From JAVBPP01 sp031549535 (GTDB taxonomy: Bacteria > Bacillota > Clostridia > Oscillospirales > Acutalibacteraceae), in assembly GCA_031549535.1 (NCBI GenBank), contig JAVBPP010000071.1, forward strand, positions 1-19,307: a DNA stretch of 19,307 nucleotides. The letters are read 5' to 3'. Each line of letters opens with the position of its first letter. Position 1 is the first letter of the stretch. The position numbers and the translations under genes were made by a program. Positions 8,321 to 16,030 of this stretch are shown here, one piece after another. A model generated the notes under the pieces. That model searched no databases, had not been told where the DNA came from, and saw nothing but the letters and a program-made list of their open reading frames with translations.

Positions 8321-8388
8321 AAAAAAAAGATACTGCCGCGATTTTAATACCAATCCCATTAAGTGGGATTGGTATTATCCCGCGGCAG
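8321..8388 (-). terminator. Terminator of the alpha-mannosidase gene with a nested palindrome
   Basis: Read on the - strand, the outer stem (8381-8388 with 8333-8340, eight perfect pairs, CTGCCGCG type) is followed within four bases by eight U (8328-8321). The loop of this stem holds a second, perfect 14-bp inverted repeat (8345-8358 with 8364-8377, five-base loop). The mannosidase stop at 8426 lies about 38 bases before it. The outer arms and U-tract make an ordinary intrinsic terminator; the inner arms are AT-rich and look like added material. Confidence 0.85.
8345..8377. repeat. 33-nt perfect palindrome, possible small inserted repeat
   Basis: Arms of 14 bases (TAATACCAATCCCA and its complement) flank the loop TTAAG. 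A third copy of the arm start, TAATACCAAT, lies directly repeated at 8394-8403, and a related sequence lies at 18316-18335. The element sits exactly in the loop of the terminator at 8321-8388. No transposase or target duplication was identified, so its class is unknown. Confidence 0.7.
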
Positions 8389-8425
8389 CGTTATAATACC
8401 AATAGTAATTTAGGTAATTGTAGGA

Positions 8426-11206
8426 TTATAGCGTTACTCGAATGTTCGTTAAGCTGAAGGGTTTCACGGTAAGTGTTGCCGCGCCCTCCTTTACCGGGAT
8501 GGCCTGCCCGGTTTTCTCCGGAATATCTGTCAAACAGGCCGCCGTAATGGGGGAAAAGGCGCGGATCGTGACCGCGCAGTCCCGCCCTGCGGTTTCATAC
8601 AGTCGTATGATTAAGCCGTTTCCGTCCTCAGCGGGTTTTACGCTGGAGACGGCTACCGTATCACCCAACACGGTCACGGCGTTCCCATTCAGCGGTAAGC
8701 TGCCCGTGTGCACCGTGCCGGAGAGGTAGGAAAGCGGATGCTCGCATTGCTGCTGCACGGCAACCAGTGCTTCGTTGCTGCTCTCTGAGATGCCCAGCGC
8801 AAAGCGGACATTGTGCTCGCCCAATTCCGGGTAGGGATCCGGGTTTACGGAGCTGTGCAGGATAGTGAGCCCCAGGCAATTGTTCCATAGGCGGAAGCCA
8901 TATTTACCTTCAGCTGTAACGTATAATGCTTTGTCATCTTCGTTCGGCGCGGCGGCTAAGCCGTTGGTGCCGACATCCAGGTCAATTTCCTCCCGCGCAT
9001 AGATGCCCATGGGTATGGAATACTTACCCTGCTTTGCCTCAAAGGCAAGCGGCGCGTGAAAGGCCAGTTGCGGAATGAACTCACTGCTGCCGGTTTCCAA
9101 CCAGTCGCATTTTAGTTGATAATCCAGCTGTTTCGCTGTGCCGTCCAGGCTGACGATGCATTCATAGGAGGAGCCGTTGCCGAATTTGGCGCTGTAACAG
9201 ATGCTGTTCCTTAAGGGGCCGAATTCTGTCCACTTCACGCGTACCTGCTCCTGCAGACTCTCCACCCTGGTGTGGCGGCCAATGCGCCAAGCGGTCATAC
9301 CCACATTGTCTTCTGTCACTTTGACAAGGCCGGCACCTTCACCGCCGATATATTTTTTGCCGTTCGCCTTGTCGGTCAGCTGTGCCAAGCGCAGTGTTTT
9401 GGTATCGAATTCCGCACAGAGATTCTCGTTTTCCAAAACATAGCGATAAGGCTTTTCGTTATTCTCCCAGGGGGCGGAGTAGCCCGCGACGCTTTCAATC
9501 TCCCTTTCGCTGACTGTGTAGGTCGCGTAGCCGAAGGCGGGGACGGTTACCTCGCCCAAAAAGTCGTAATAATCATGCCCCCAATAGTTGCGCTTTTCGC
9601 GTTCTCCGCCGCGCAGCAGTTGATGGACGCACATCGCGCCGCTGCTGTCCTTGAGCGTAAAGCGGGCAAGGTCGCCCGGCCAATCCCAAATGGTGAAGCG
9701 TGTCACGCCGTGGAAATCCACGCCGGAGGGGTTGAAAAAGTGCAGAATACGTGTTTTACCGCGCCCGCGTTCCGTTTTGGGCAGGCCGTAGGCCTCTATT
9801 GTAAAGCCGACGCCGGCACCCTCGGATATGCCCACACTGCCCATTTCGTCCTCGGCGGGCAGGCCGGAGGTGTCAATGCCCTGCGCAATGGCACGCATGG
9901 CGCGCGCGGACTGCGTATTGGAAACAGCGAGGGACTGGTGGAAGATGCCCATGGCGTATTCCCGCGTGTCAATCACGCCGGAGCCGGGCAGTATGTCGTG
10001 AAACTGATTGAACAGGATGTGTTCCCAGGGCTTAAACATGCTTTGTGCCTTGAAATCGCCGCAAAGCACCTCGGCCATGGCGCCGTAAGCGTCCGTGTCC
10101 GTCAAACGCGCTTCGCCCAGCTTGTTGGCGAGCTTAATGCGCGTCTGTGTGGTGTAACAGCCGGTAAAAATGGAGTTGACTTCCTTGTCAAACACAGGGA
10201 GCGTGTCGCGGATTTGCTCCAATCGTGCGTAATGCTGCGCATAGGTGCCAAAGTGGAAGCGCGGGAAAATCGGCCACTTGCCGTATTCGATGATGCGCTC
10301 AATGTCGCGTCGGGTCGGACCGCCGCCGTGGTCTCCCACGCCGTAGACCCGCAGCACATCTGTGATGCCCAGCTTTTCGCACATCTCACACACGGGAAGG
10401 GCATAGTCCGCATCCACCGTGCCGTTATACCAGAATGCCTCACGGTTGACCAAAACTTCCGCGCCGGAGGGGGCGCGCCAGCGGTAGGCGATGTGATTGG
10501 TTTCCTGCGCGCGGCAGTGGTAGTAGTATGTTACGCCCGCTTGATTCAGAATTTCCGGCACATTCGCATTGTGGCCAAAGGTATCCGGCTCAAAATCCAG
10601 GTTCAGGCTATCCGGATTTATCCCCAGCAGCTTGGAAAGATATTGTTTGGTATAAAGCAGATGGCGCACCTGCGCCTCGCCGTTGGAGCAGTTCTTATCC
10701 GCCTCCACCCATTGGGACGCGGTAACCTCCCAGCGCCCCTGCCTGATGTATTTGCGAATTTCCGGCAACATTTCCGGCTCATGCAGCTCCACGATTCGAT
10801 AGACAGAGGCCTGGGACTGGCCGAAGGTAAATTGGGGATATTCCTTTAAAAGTTTGAGTATCGTACGGAAGGTCTCCAGCGTGATGGCAACGGTTTCACT
10901 GTAACTCCACATCCAGTTCATGTCGATATGTGCATGGCCGATTAGGGAGACGCCGTAATATTTCGCGTCCTCAGCCAGCGGAGCAAGCGTTTGCTCCGTG
11001 CGCGTGCAATCCGCTTTGGTCAGTGCGCCGTTTTTGCGAAAAGCCGCCTGCAGGGCACATGCGGCTTCGTAAATCAGCTCGTCATATTTCCCTTTTTTCA
11101 CGAGAGAAAGCTTCAGCGCATAGCTGCATTCCGCCAAAATCCGCTCCGCCCAATAACCCTTTGCCTGTTGTTTTAAGTCATAAATGATGGTTGCTGTGGT
11201 TGCCAT
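8426..11206 (-). CDS. Glycoside hydrolase family 38 alpha-mannosidase
   Basis: GH38 enzymes are zinc-dependent retaining alpha-mannosidases that act on alpha-mannosides such as N-glycan or mannan fragments. The 926 residues span the N-terminal catalytic barrel, the central helical domain and the C-terminal beta domains. Visible zinc and catalytic residues are GHAHIDMNWMW (H93, D95), the nucleophile motif EPDTFGH (D208), GVGDHGGGPTRRD (289-301, as in other bacterial GH38 enzymes) and NQFHDILPG (H403), equivalent to the HHDAITG zinc ligand of Golgi mannosidase II. No signal peptide is present, so it probably works in the cytoplasm on imported oligosaccharides. The ATG at 11206 follows an AGGGGG site. 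It is divergent from the dehydrogenase-amidohydrolase operon. Exact linkage specificity is not predictable. Confidence 0.94.
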   Translation of the reverse strand: MATTATIIYDLKQQAKGYWAERILAECSYALKLSLVKKGKYDELIYEAACALQAAFRKNGALTKADCTRTEQTLAPLAEDAKYYGVSLIGHAHIDMNWMWSYSETVAITLETFRTILKLLKEYPQFTFGQSQASVYRIVELHEPEMLPEIRKYIRQGRWEVTASQWVEADKNCSNGEAQVRHLLYTKQYLSKLLGINPDSLNLDFEPDTFGHNANVPEILNQAGVTYYYHCRAQETNHIAYRWRAPSGAEVLVNREAFWYNGTVDADYALPVCEMCEKLGITDVLRVYGVGDHGGGPTRRDIERIIEYGKWPIFPRFHFGTYAQHYARLEQIRDTLPVFDKEVNSIFTGCYTTQTRIKLANKLGEARLTDTDAYGAMAEVLCGDFKAQSMFKPWEHILFNQFHDILPGSGVIDTREYAMGIFHQSLAVSNTQSARAMRAIAQGIDTSGLPAEDEMGSVGISEGAGVGFTIEAYGLPKTERGRGKTRILHFFNPSGVDFHGVTRFTIWDWPGDLARFTLKDSSGAMCVHQLLRGGEREKRNYWGHDYYDFLGEVTVPAFGYATYTVSEREIESVAGYSAPWENNEKPYRYVLENENLCAEFDTKTLRLAQLTDKANGKKYIGGEGAGLVKVTEDNVGMTAWRIGRHTRVESLQEQVRVKWTEFGPLRNSICYSAKFGNGSSYECIVSLDGTAKQLDYQLKCDWLETGSSEFIPQLAFHAPLAFEAKQGKYSIPMGIYAREEIDLDVGTNGLAAAPNEDDKALYVTAEGKYGFRLWNNCLGLTILHSSVNPDPYPELGEHNVRFALGISESSNEALVAVQQQCEHPLSYLSGTVHTGSLPLNGNAVTVLGDTVAVSSVKPAEDGNGLIIRLYETAGRDCAVTIRAFSPITAACLTDIPEKTGQAIPVKEGAATLTVKPFSLTNIRVTL

Positions 11207-11279
11207 TTAGAAAACCCCCTATTGATATTTTATTTCCAAATCCATGGTAACAGAAGGCAAATAAACAAACAAGATACCT

Positions 11280-11308
11280 TTGCATTTCCACCCATTTTGC
11301 GCTACACT
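11280..11308 (+). promoter_or_regulatory. Candidate promoter of the dehydrogenase-amidohydrolase operon
   Basis: TTGCAT (11280-11285) and TACACT (11303-11308) are 17 bases apart, with transcription expected near 11315 and the first ATG at 11342. Both boxes are imperfect. The 135-bp gap to the divergent mannosidase must hold both promoters; no good - strand promoter or clear operator was found in it. Confidence 0.45.
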
Positions 11309-11341
11309 GTTTTGCACAAACTGAAAGGTGGGATTCGCTGT

Positions 11342-12541
11342 ATGAAAACAAGGGGCACCTACTTTCGCAATGACGAAAAACAGCCTATAGCTTACGGAGA
11401 AATTAATGTAATCAATCCACCGCGCCGCCGTTTGCGCGGCGAGGAGGAGAAAGCGGGCATCCTTGCAAAAACCGTGTTTGCGGGCTTTTGCGGCACGGAT
11501 TTTGAGTTGATGAAAATGGGGCGCGCGGGCAAGCTGGGCGCAAAATTTCCGGCGGGGGAGAGCCGCCTCATCAACGGCCACGAGGGTGTGGTATATGTTC
11601 CGCAGGAGCAGCGCTTTGCCATAGTCCTCATCCGCGGGGGCGACAGCTACGACCCCACGCGTTACACAGAGGAGGAGAGCTATTTCGAATATGGCTGTGA
11701 CGGTGCGGATGGCCTGTTCAGCGACGAAAACTATTACCACCCGGATATGCTGCTGCCTCTGCCGGCGCAATACGAAGGGCTGCAACAATTGCCGCTGCCC
11801 CTTGCAAAAAAGCTGGTGTTTTGCGATCCGTATGCCTGCGCGGTGTTCCAGCTGGAACGCATGGAGGATATCGGGATAGCCCAGAACTTCCGTGTGGAGA
11901 TGGCGAAGCAGCGCTGTGACGCGGGCACGGCCATGATGCTTGCCAAGCGGAACACCTTTGACCGCGTGGTGATTTATGGCCTGGGTACCACGGGCATGTT
12001 CATCGGCGACCAGATTCGCCGGAACTATCCCCATGCCAAAATCCTTTATGTCGGGCGTAGCGCGGCGGATACTCCCAAGGTGCGATTTGCTGTGGAAATT
12101 ACAAAGGCGGAGTATGTCTGCGTGGACGGCATGGACGACGCTGCATGTGCGCAGGCGATTTGTGAAGCCTTGGGGGGCAGAGCAACGGTATTTTGCGGCG
12201 TGAGCGGCGCCGATGTGGAGCATCGTGTGGCATTTGAGCAAGGCGTTTTGGGCTGTAATGGCATCTACAACAGCTTTTCGCTCGGCCCGGTGGTTTCGTT
12301 TGACAGTATGCCTTTTGGGTTCCAAAATCATGTGATTTTTGCTTCCATTAACTTCCGCCAGTCGCATATGGAGCAGGCCATTGCAATTCTTTGCGAAAGC
12401 CGGTTTGACGAAATTGTGGAGCTGATAGACAAGGGCGAGTTTATCCGAGACCCGTTGGACGCTTACGAAAACAAAATCTATACCAAATCCGCCCCGCTGA
12501 AATCCGCGGTCATTTGGAATGCGGATTATATGGAGAATTAG
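11342..12541 (+). CDS. Medium-chain dehydrogenase, glucose-dehydrogenase-like, without structural zinc loop
   Basis: A zinc-dependent medium-chain dehydrogenase/reductase of 399 residues that should oxidise an alcohol or sugar hydroxyl using NAD(P). The catalytic zinc motifs are present: CGTD (C50, D53) and GHE (H80, E81). The NAD(P)-binding fold starts with IYGLGTTG (211-218, GxGxxG). The region where relatives carry the four-cysteine structural zinc loop (about 95-140) has instead an acidic and aromatic segment without a cysteine cluster; its DGADGLFSDENYYHP stretch recalls sugar dehydrogenases of the glucose dehydrogenase branch. The frame opens 120 bases earlier, but ATG 11342 has AAGGTGG at 11325-11331 and starts the conserved fold, and the proposed promoter lies inside the longer version. 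The next gene starts one base after the stop. The substrate is unknown. Confidence 0.82.
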   Translation: MKTRGTYFRNDEKQPIAYGEINVINPPRRRLRGEEEKAGILAKTVFAGFCGTDFELMKMGRAGKLGAKFPAGESRLINGHEGVVYVPQEQRFAIVLIRGGDSYDPTRYTEEESYFEYGCDGADGLFSDENYYHPDMLLPLPAQYEGLQQLPLPLAKKLVFCDPYACAVFQLERMEDIGIAQNFRVEMAKQRCDAGTAMMLAKRNTFDRVVIYGLGTTGMFIGDQIRRNYPHAKILYVGRSAADTPKVRFAVEITKAEYVCVDGMDDAACAQAICEALGGRATVFCGVSGADVEHRVAFEQGVLGCNGIYNSFSLGPVVSFDSMPFGFQNHVIFASINFRQSHMEQAIAILCESRFDEIVELIDKGEFIRDPLDAYENKIYTKSAPLKSAVIWNADYMEN

Positions 12542-12542
12542 G

Positions 12543-13565
12543 ATGAATATATTACAAATCACAAAACCGGGTGAAATCCGGCTCGCGCAGGCGGAGCTGC
12601 CTGCCCCAAAGCAGGGGGAGGCGCTGCTGCGGGTGCGCTACTGCGGCATCTGCGGCGCGGACGTGGCAAGCTTTACGGGCAACCAGCCCTTCACCACCTA
12701 TCCACGCATACCGGGTCATGAATTTTCCGCCGAAATTGTAGAAATCCCCGCAAATGAAAAGGGCATAAAAACGGGTGATTTGGTGACCTGTAACCCTTAT
12801 TTCAACTGCGGCACATGTTATTCCTGCGAACGCGGCTTGGTAAATGCCTGTACAGATAATCAAACCATGGGCGTTCAGCGGGATGGCAGCTTTTCAGAAT
12901 ATATCGCCATGCCGGTTTCGCGTATTTTCCCCGGAAAAGGTCTTTCCGCAAAGGAGCTTGCGCTCGTTGAACCCTTTGCAATCAGTCAGCATGCCCTTTC
13001 GCGCGCGCCGGTCAAGGCGGGCGACAGGCTGCTCGTGGTCGGCGCGGGCCCCATTGGCTTGTTTGCCCTCATTGCCGCCAAACAAAAGGGTGCGCGTGTT
13101 GCGGTCACAGATTTGCTGGAGAATCGGCTTGCACTCGCCGAGCGTTACGGTGCGGATTGCATCATCAACAGCAACACACAGGATGTGGCGCAGGCCGCCC
13201 GGGAATTTACGCAGGGGAAGGGCTTTGACGTTTGCGTAGAGGCCTGCGGCCTGCCGGAGACCTTTTTAACCTGCATTGAGCAGGCGGCTTTCGGTGCGAA
13301 TCTCATTCTTATCGGCAACGGTAAGCGTGAAACCACCTTCAATCACTCTATCTTGCTAAAAAAAGAACTAAACATCTTTGGCAGCCGCAACGCCTACTCG
13401 CATGACTTTGAGGCATTGATTATCCTGCTTGCTGCAGGAAAGGTGGATGTCATGCAAATGGTCAGCGGCGTTTACCCATTTGCGCGGGCGCAGGAAGCGT
13501 TTGAGGCACTTGCGCACAATGACGGTACGCTGGCTAAGTTGCTCGTGGAGGTTGCGCCATGCTGA
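12543..13565 (+). CDS. Zinc-dependent medium-chain alcohol/sugar dehydrogenase
   Basis: A 340-residue member of the sorbitol/threonine/gulonate dehydrogenase type. Catalytic zinc residues are C37 in CGICGAD, H59-E60 in GHEF and E143 in LVEPFA. The structural zinc site is complete (C89, C92, C95, C103). The Rossmann motif GAGPIG (167-172) is followed by D190 at the end of the second strand, which favours NAD over NADP. The ATG at 12543 lies one base after the stop of the preceding dehydrogenase, with GGAG inside that gene as ribosome site; a longer frame from 12519 lacks support. The 3' end overlaps the amidohydrolase by 7 bp, so the three genes form one translational unit. Likely a polyol or sugar-acid dehydrogenase; the precise substrate cannot be named. 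Confidence 0.9.
   Translation: MNILQITKPGEIRLAQAELPAPKQGEALLRVRYCGICGADVASFTGNQPFTTYPRIPGHEFSAEIVEIPANEKGIKTGDLVTCNPYFNCGTCYSCERGLVNACTDNQTMGVQRDGSFSEYIAMPVSRIFPGKGLSAKELALVEPFAISQHALSRAPVKAGDRLLVVGAGPIGLFALIAAKQKGARVAVTDLLENRLALAERYGADCIINSNTQDVAQAAREFTQGKGFDVCVEACGLPETFLTCIEQAAFGANLILIGNGKRETTFNHSILLKKELNIFGSRNAYSHDFEALIILLAAGKVDVMQMVSGVYPFARAQEAFEALAHNDGTLAKLLVEVAPC
13547..13551 (+). promoter_or_regulatory. Ribosome binding site that selects the amidohydrolase start
   Basis: GGAGG lies inside the 3' end of the dehydrogenase gene, 7 bases before ATG 13559 and 13 before the alternative ATG 13565. The spacing favours 13559. Confidence 0.7.
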
Positions 13566-14431
13566 TGATAGACGCGCATGTGCATCTATGGCAAAAACAG
13601 CAGGGCAGAGTGGATGGGAAAGCAGTCCTTGGCCTAAGCGGCGGCAGGAGCGATTTTGGCGGCGAAATTCGCCAGATGATGCCACCCTATTTGTTGGACG
13701 GGGCAAACACGGCGGAGCTGTTGCTCTCCAACATGGATTACGCCGGGGTTTCCGGCTGTGTGGTTACGCAGGAGGAGATTGACGGCAACCAAGATGCCTA
13801 TTTGCTGCGTGTAACGGAATATCATAAGCCGCGCATCAAGGTATGCAGCCTGTATGAGGAACATATGCCCTGGACGCTGGAGGGCTTTGACGGGATCAAG
13901 CTCTGCGCCGGGCGCTTTGCGCAGCAGGATTTGACGCAGCATTTTTCCGTTTTTTCCGCTGCGGAACAGGCAGGTAAATTTATTTCTATAGACTTGGCGG
14001 ATGGCGGCAGACAAACTGCGGCCCTGCGTGAAATCATACAGCAGCTGCCCCGGCTCCGCATTGCCATCGGTCACTTCGGCATGGTAACGCGGGAGGGCTG
14101 GGAGGAGCAAATTAAGCTTGCTCGCGCGGAAAACGTGCGCATCGAGAGCGGCGGCATCACCTGGCTGTTTCATCACGAGTTTTACCCCTACCCTTCGGCG
14201 ATTACGGCAATTCAAACCGCCGCGGAGCTCTGCGGCATGGAAAAGTTGATGTGGGGCAGCGATTATCCGCGCACTATGACAGAAATCACCTATAAAATGA
14301 GCTTTGATTTCGTTCAAAAAAGCAGCGCCTTGAGCGAACCCGAAAAAGCACTCTTTCTGGGTGAAACTGCCGCGCTGTTTTATGGCTTTCCGCCGCTGCC
14401 GGAGCCGGAGTTTGTGGCGCATATGCTGTAA
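13559..14431 (+). CDS. Amidohydrolase-2 family metal-dependent hydrolase, sugar-lactonase-like
   Basis: A 290-residue TIM-barrel hydrolase of the amidohydrolase superfamily (Amidohydro_2 type, which includes L-fuconolactone and L-rhamnonolactone hydrolases and also decarboxylases). Visible metal or catalytic residues are the N-terminal DAHVH (H7, H9), IGHFG (H172) near strand 5-6, and the MWGSDYPRT motif (D235) near the end of the barrel. Start ATG 13559 is chosen from the GGAGG at 13547-13551; ATG 13565 overlaps the upstream stop as TGATG and is possible. Position behind two sugar-type dehydrogenases suggests hydrolysis of a lactone they produce, which is inference. The operon ends here with only a weak hairpin at 14433-14453 that has no T-run. 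Confidence 0.85.
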   Translation: MLMIDAHVHLWQKQQGRVDGKAVLGLSGGRSDFGGEIRQMMPPYLLDGANTAELLLSNMDYAGVSGCVVTQEEIDGNQDAYLLRVTEYHKPRIKVCSLYEEHMPWTLEGFDGIKLCAGRFAQQDLTQHFSVFSAAEQAGKFISIDLADGGRQTAALREIIQQLPRLRIAIGHFGMVTREGWEEQIKLARAENVRIESGGITWLFHHEFYPYPSAITAIQTAAELCGMEKLMWGSDYPRTMTEITYKMSFDFVQKSSALSEPEKALFLGETAALFYGFPPLPEPEFVAHML

Positions 14432-14456
14432 ATGGGGTTTCTGGATTACCCCAAAC

Positions 14457-14485
14457 TTGACAAATGAAAAAAACGAGCATATACT
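14457..14485 (+). promoter_or_regulatory. Consensus promoter of the T-box tyrS operon
   Basis: TTGACA (14457-14462, perfect) and TATACT (14480-14485, 5 of 6) are 17 bases apart. Transcription would start about 14492, just before the T-box Stem I. Confidence 0.9.
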
Positions 14486-14497
14486 ATAAAAAAATTA

Positions 14498-14775
14498 CAA
14501 TGGCTGAGATGGGAACAAGTAGCAGGGGAATCCGCTAAAGAGAGCTTTCGGTTGCTGTGAGAAAGTGCGGAGAAACTGTGAAATACATCCCGGAGCCGCA
14601 GGGCTGAAGGCGAGAGCTGGTAGGTTTTGCCGTGTTGCACGCGTTACCGTGCAGGGATATCGCGCAAGCTGTATCCGTTGAGGCTTCTGGTCAAGAAGCG
14701 AACAGAGGTGGTACCGTGTTTGTTACCAAACACCCTCTATGATTGCGATTGCAGTCATAGAGGGTTTATTTTTTT
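14498..14775 (+). ncRNA. T-box riboswitch sensing tRNA-Tyr
   Basis: The leader has the standard T-box plan. The Stem I base pairs GGCT (14502-14505) with AGCC (14594-14597) and GGGA (14511-14514) with TCCC (14588-14591), with GA-rich kink-turn bases between. The specifier is TAC at 14584-14586 followed by A, opposite an AGTA segment (14518-14521). The T-box lies at 14704-14718: AGAGG (14704-14708) pairs with CCTCT (14734-14738), the seven-base bulge TGGTACC (14709-14715) exposes UGGU to pair with the uncharged ACCA end (discriminator A, as in tRNA-Tyr), and GTGTTT (14716-14721) pairs with AAACAC (14728-14733). The antiterminator 3' arm is shared with the terminator. Uncharged tRNA-Tyr should allow readthrough into tyrS. 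Confidence 0.96.
14732..14774 (+). terminator. Conditional terminator of the tyrosine T-box
   Basis: A stem of about 15 pairs (14732-14746 with 14751-14765, one G-U pair) closes on a four-base loop and is followed by a T-rich run at 14765-14775. Its 5' arm overlaps the antiterminator 3' arm at 14732-14738, so the two structures exclude each other. Confidence 0.94.
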
Positions 14776-14780
14776 GAAGG
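14776..14780 (+). promoter_or_regulatory. Ribosome binding site of tyrS among three in-frame ATGs
   Basis: GAAGG lies directly after the terminator. Three in-frame ATGs follow at 14781, 14787 and 14793. Spacing of zero rules out the first; six bases favours 14787. If the site is read as GAAGGATGG, 14793 becomes possible. Confidence 0.55.
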
Positions 14781-14786
14781 ATGGTT

Positions 14787-16028
14787 ATGATTATGAACAA
14801 AGTATTTGACGAACTCAAGGCGCGCGGGTTGATTGCGCAAATCACAGACGAACAGGCGGTGCGCGGGCTGCTCAACGGCGATAAGCCTGTAAAATTTTAT
14901 ATCGGCTTCGACCCAACGGCGGACAGCCTGCATGTGGGGCATTTTGTGCAGATGATGATACTCGCGCATATGCGGCGCGCGGGGCACGTGCCCATCGCTC
15001 TGTTTGGCGGTGGCACAGGCATGGTTGGCGACCCCAGCGGAAAAACGGATATGCGCAAAATGCTCACGGAGGAGGACATTGCCTACAACATCTCCCGTTT
15101 TCGCAAGCAAATGGAATGCCTGGTGGATTTTTCAGACGGCAAGGCCCTCATGGTGAACAACGCGGATTGGCTGCGGAGTTTAAACTATATCGATTTCCTG
15201 CGGGAAATCGGGGTGCATTTTTCCGTTAATCGCATGCTGGCGGCGGAGTGCTACAAGCAGCGGCTGGAGACCGGGCTTTCCTTTTTCGAATTAAACTACA
15301 TGATTATGCAAAGCTATGACTTTTTGGTGCTGCGCCGGGAGCATGACTGCGTTCTGGAACTGGGTGGGGACGACCAGTGGAGCAACATCATCGGCGGCGT
15401 GGAATTGAACCGCCGTGTAGACGGCAAGGAAACCTACGGTATGACCTTCCAGCTGTTACAAACCAGCGATGGAAGAAAAATGGGAAAAACCGAAAAAGGT
15501 GCCCTTTGGCTTGACCCGGAGAAGACTTCTCCTTACGAGTTTTACCAATACTGGCGCAATGTGGACGATGCGGATGTTACGCGCTGCATGATGATGCTGA
15601 CCTTTTTGCCGGTGGAAACCGTGGAGGAATATGCGAAGCTTGAGGGCAGCGCAATCAACGCCGCCAAAGAGGTGCTTGCCTTTGAGGTCACCAAACTGAT
15701 TCACGGTGAGGAAGAGGCCGTAAAGGCGCAGGAGGCAGCGCGCGCCCTGTTCGGAAACAAGGCGGATACGGCAAACATGCCCACCACAACTTTTACGGCG
15801 GCGGATTTTACAGATGATGCTGTGAGCATTTTGGATGTTTTGGTGAAAACCGGAATTGCAAAATCCAAGGGCGAGGGCCGCAGGCTGATTGAGCAGGGCG
15901 GTGTGAGCCTAAACGATGAGAAGGTGCAGGATTTTACACTTGTGATTGCAGCGGCTGATTTGCAGAGCAACGCCATGATTGTAAAAAAAGGCAAAAAGGT
16001 GTTCCATAAACTCGTCTGGGAGGGCTGA
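14787..16028 (+). CDS. tyrS: Tyrosyl-tRNA synthetase
   Basis: Charges tRNA-Tyr with tyrosine in the cytoplasm. About 413 residues, normal for bacterial TyrRS. The class I motifs are HVGH (about 49-52) and KMGKT (about 231-235); between them lie GGGTGMVGDPSGKTD and the GGDDQWSNI segment of the tyrosine site. A C-terminal S4 RNA-binding domain (about 335-411) completes the protein. The start is uncertain between 14787 and 14793 (411 residues); neither changes the fold. Transcription is under the tyrosine T-box. The sulfatase gene starts two bases after the stop. Confidence 0.97.
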   Translation: MIMNKVFDELKARGLIAQITDEQAVRGLLNGDKPVKFYIGFDPTADSLHVGHFVQMMILAHMRRAGHVPIALFGGGTGMVGDPSGKTDMRKMLTEEDIAYNISRFRKQMECLVDFSDGKALMVNNADWLRSLNYIDFLREIGVHFSVNRMLAAECYKQRLETGLSFFELNYMIMQSYDFLVLRREHDCVLELGGDDQWSNIIGGVELNRRVDGKETYGMTFQLLQTSDGRKMGKTEKGALWLDPEKTSPYEFYQYWRNVDDADVTRCMMMLTFLPVETVEEYAKLEGSAINAAKEVLAFEVTKLIHGEEEAVKAQEAARALFGNKADTANMPTTTFTAADFTDDAVSILDVLVKTGIAKSKGEGRRLIEQGGVSLNDEKVQDFTLVIAAADLQSNAMIVKKGKKVFHKLVWEG

Positions 16029-16030
16029 GC

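Noticed and set aside
9272..10849. 525-codon open frame on the + strand opposite the mannosidase
   Set aside because: It is antisense to a well-supported GH38 gene, lacks a ribosome site and family motifs, and arises from the codon bias of the real gene.
11222..11341. N-terminal 40-residue extension of the first dehydrogenase
   Set aside because: It has no ribosome site, would begin before the likely promoter, and lies ahead of the conserved fold; ATG 11342 has a good site.
11219..12562. 447-codon open frame on the - strand opposite the first dehydrogenase
   Set aside because: The + strand product has clear CGTD, GHE and GxGxxG motifs; the - strand product shows no known fold and is rich in His and Cys, as expected for antisense.
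14433..14453. Hairpin TGGGGT/ACCCCA after the amidohydrolase gene as terminator
   Set aside because: Only six pairs, a nine-base loop and no T-run; it touches the -35 box of the T-box promoter instead.
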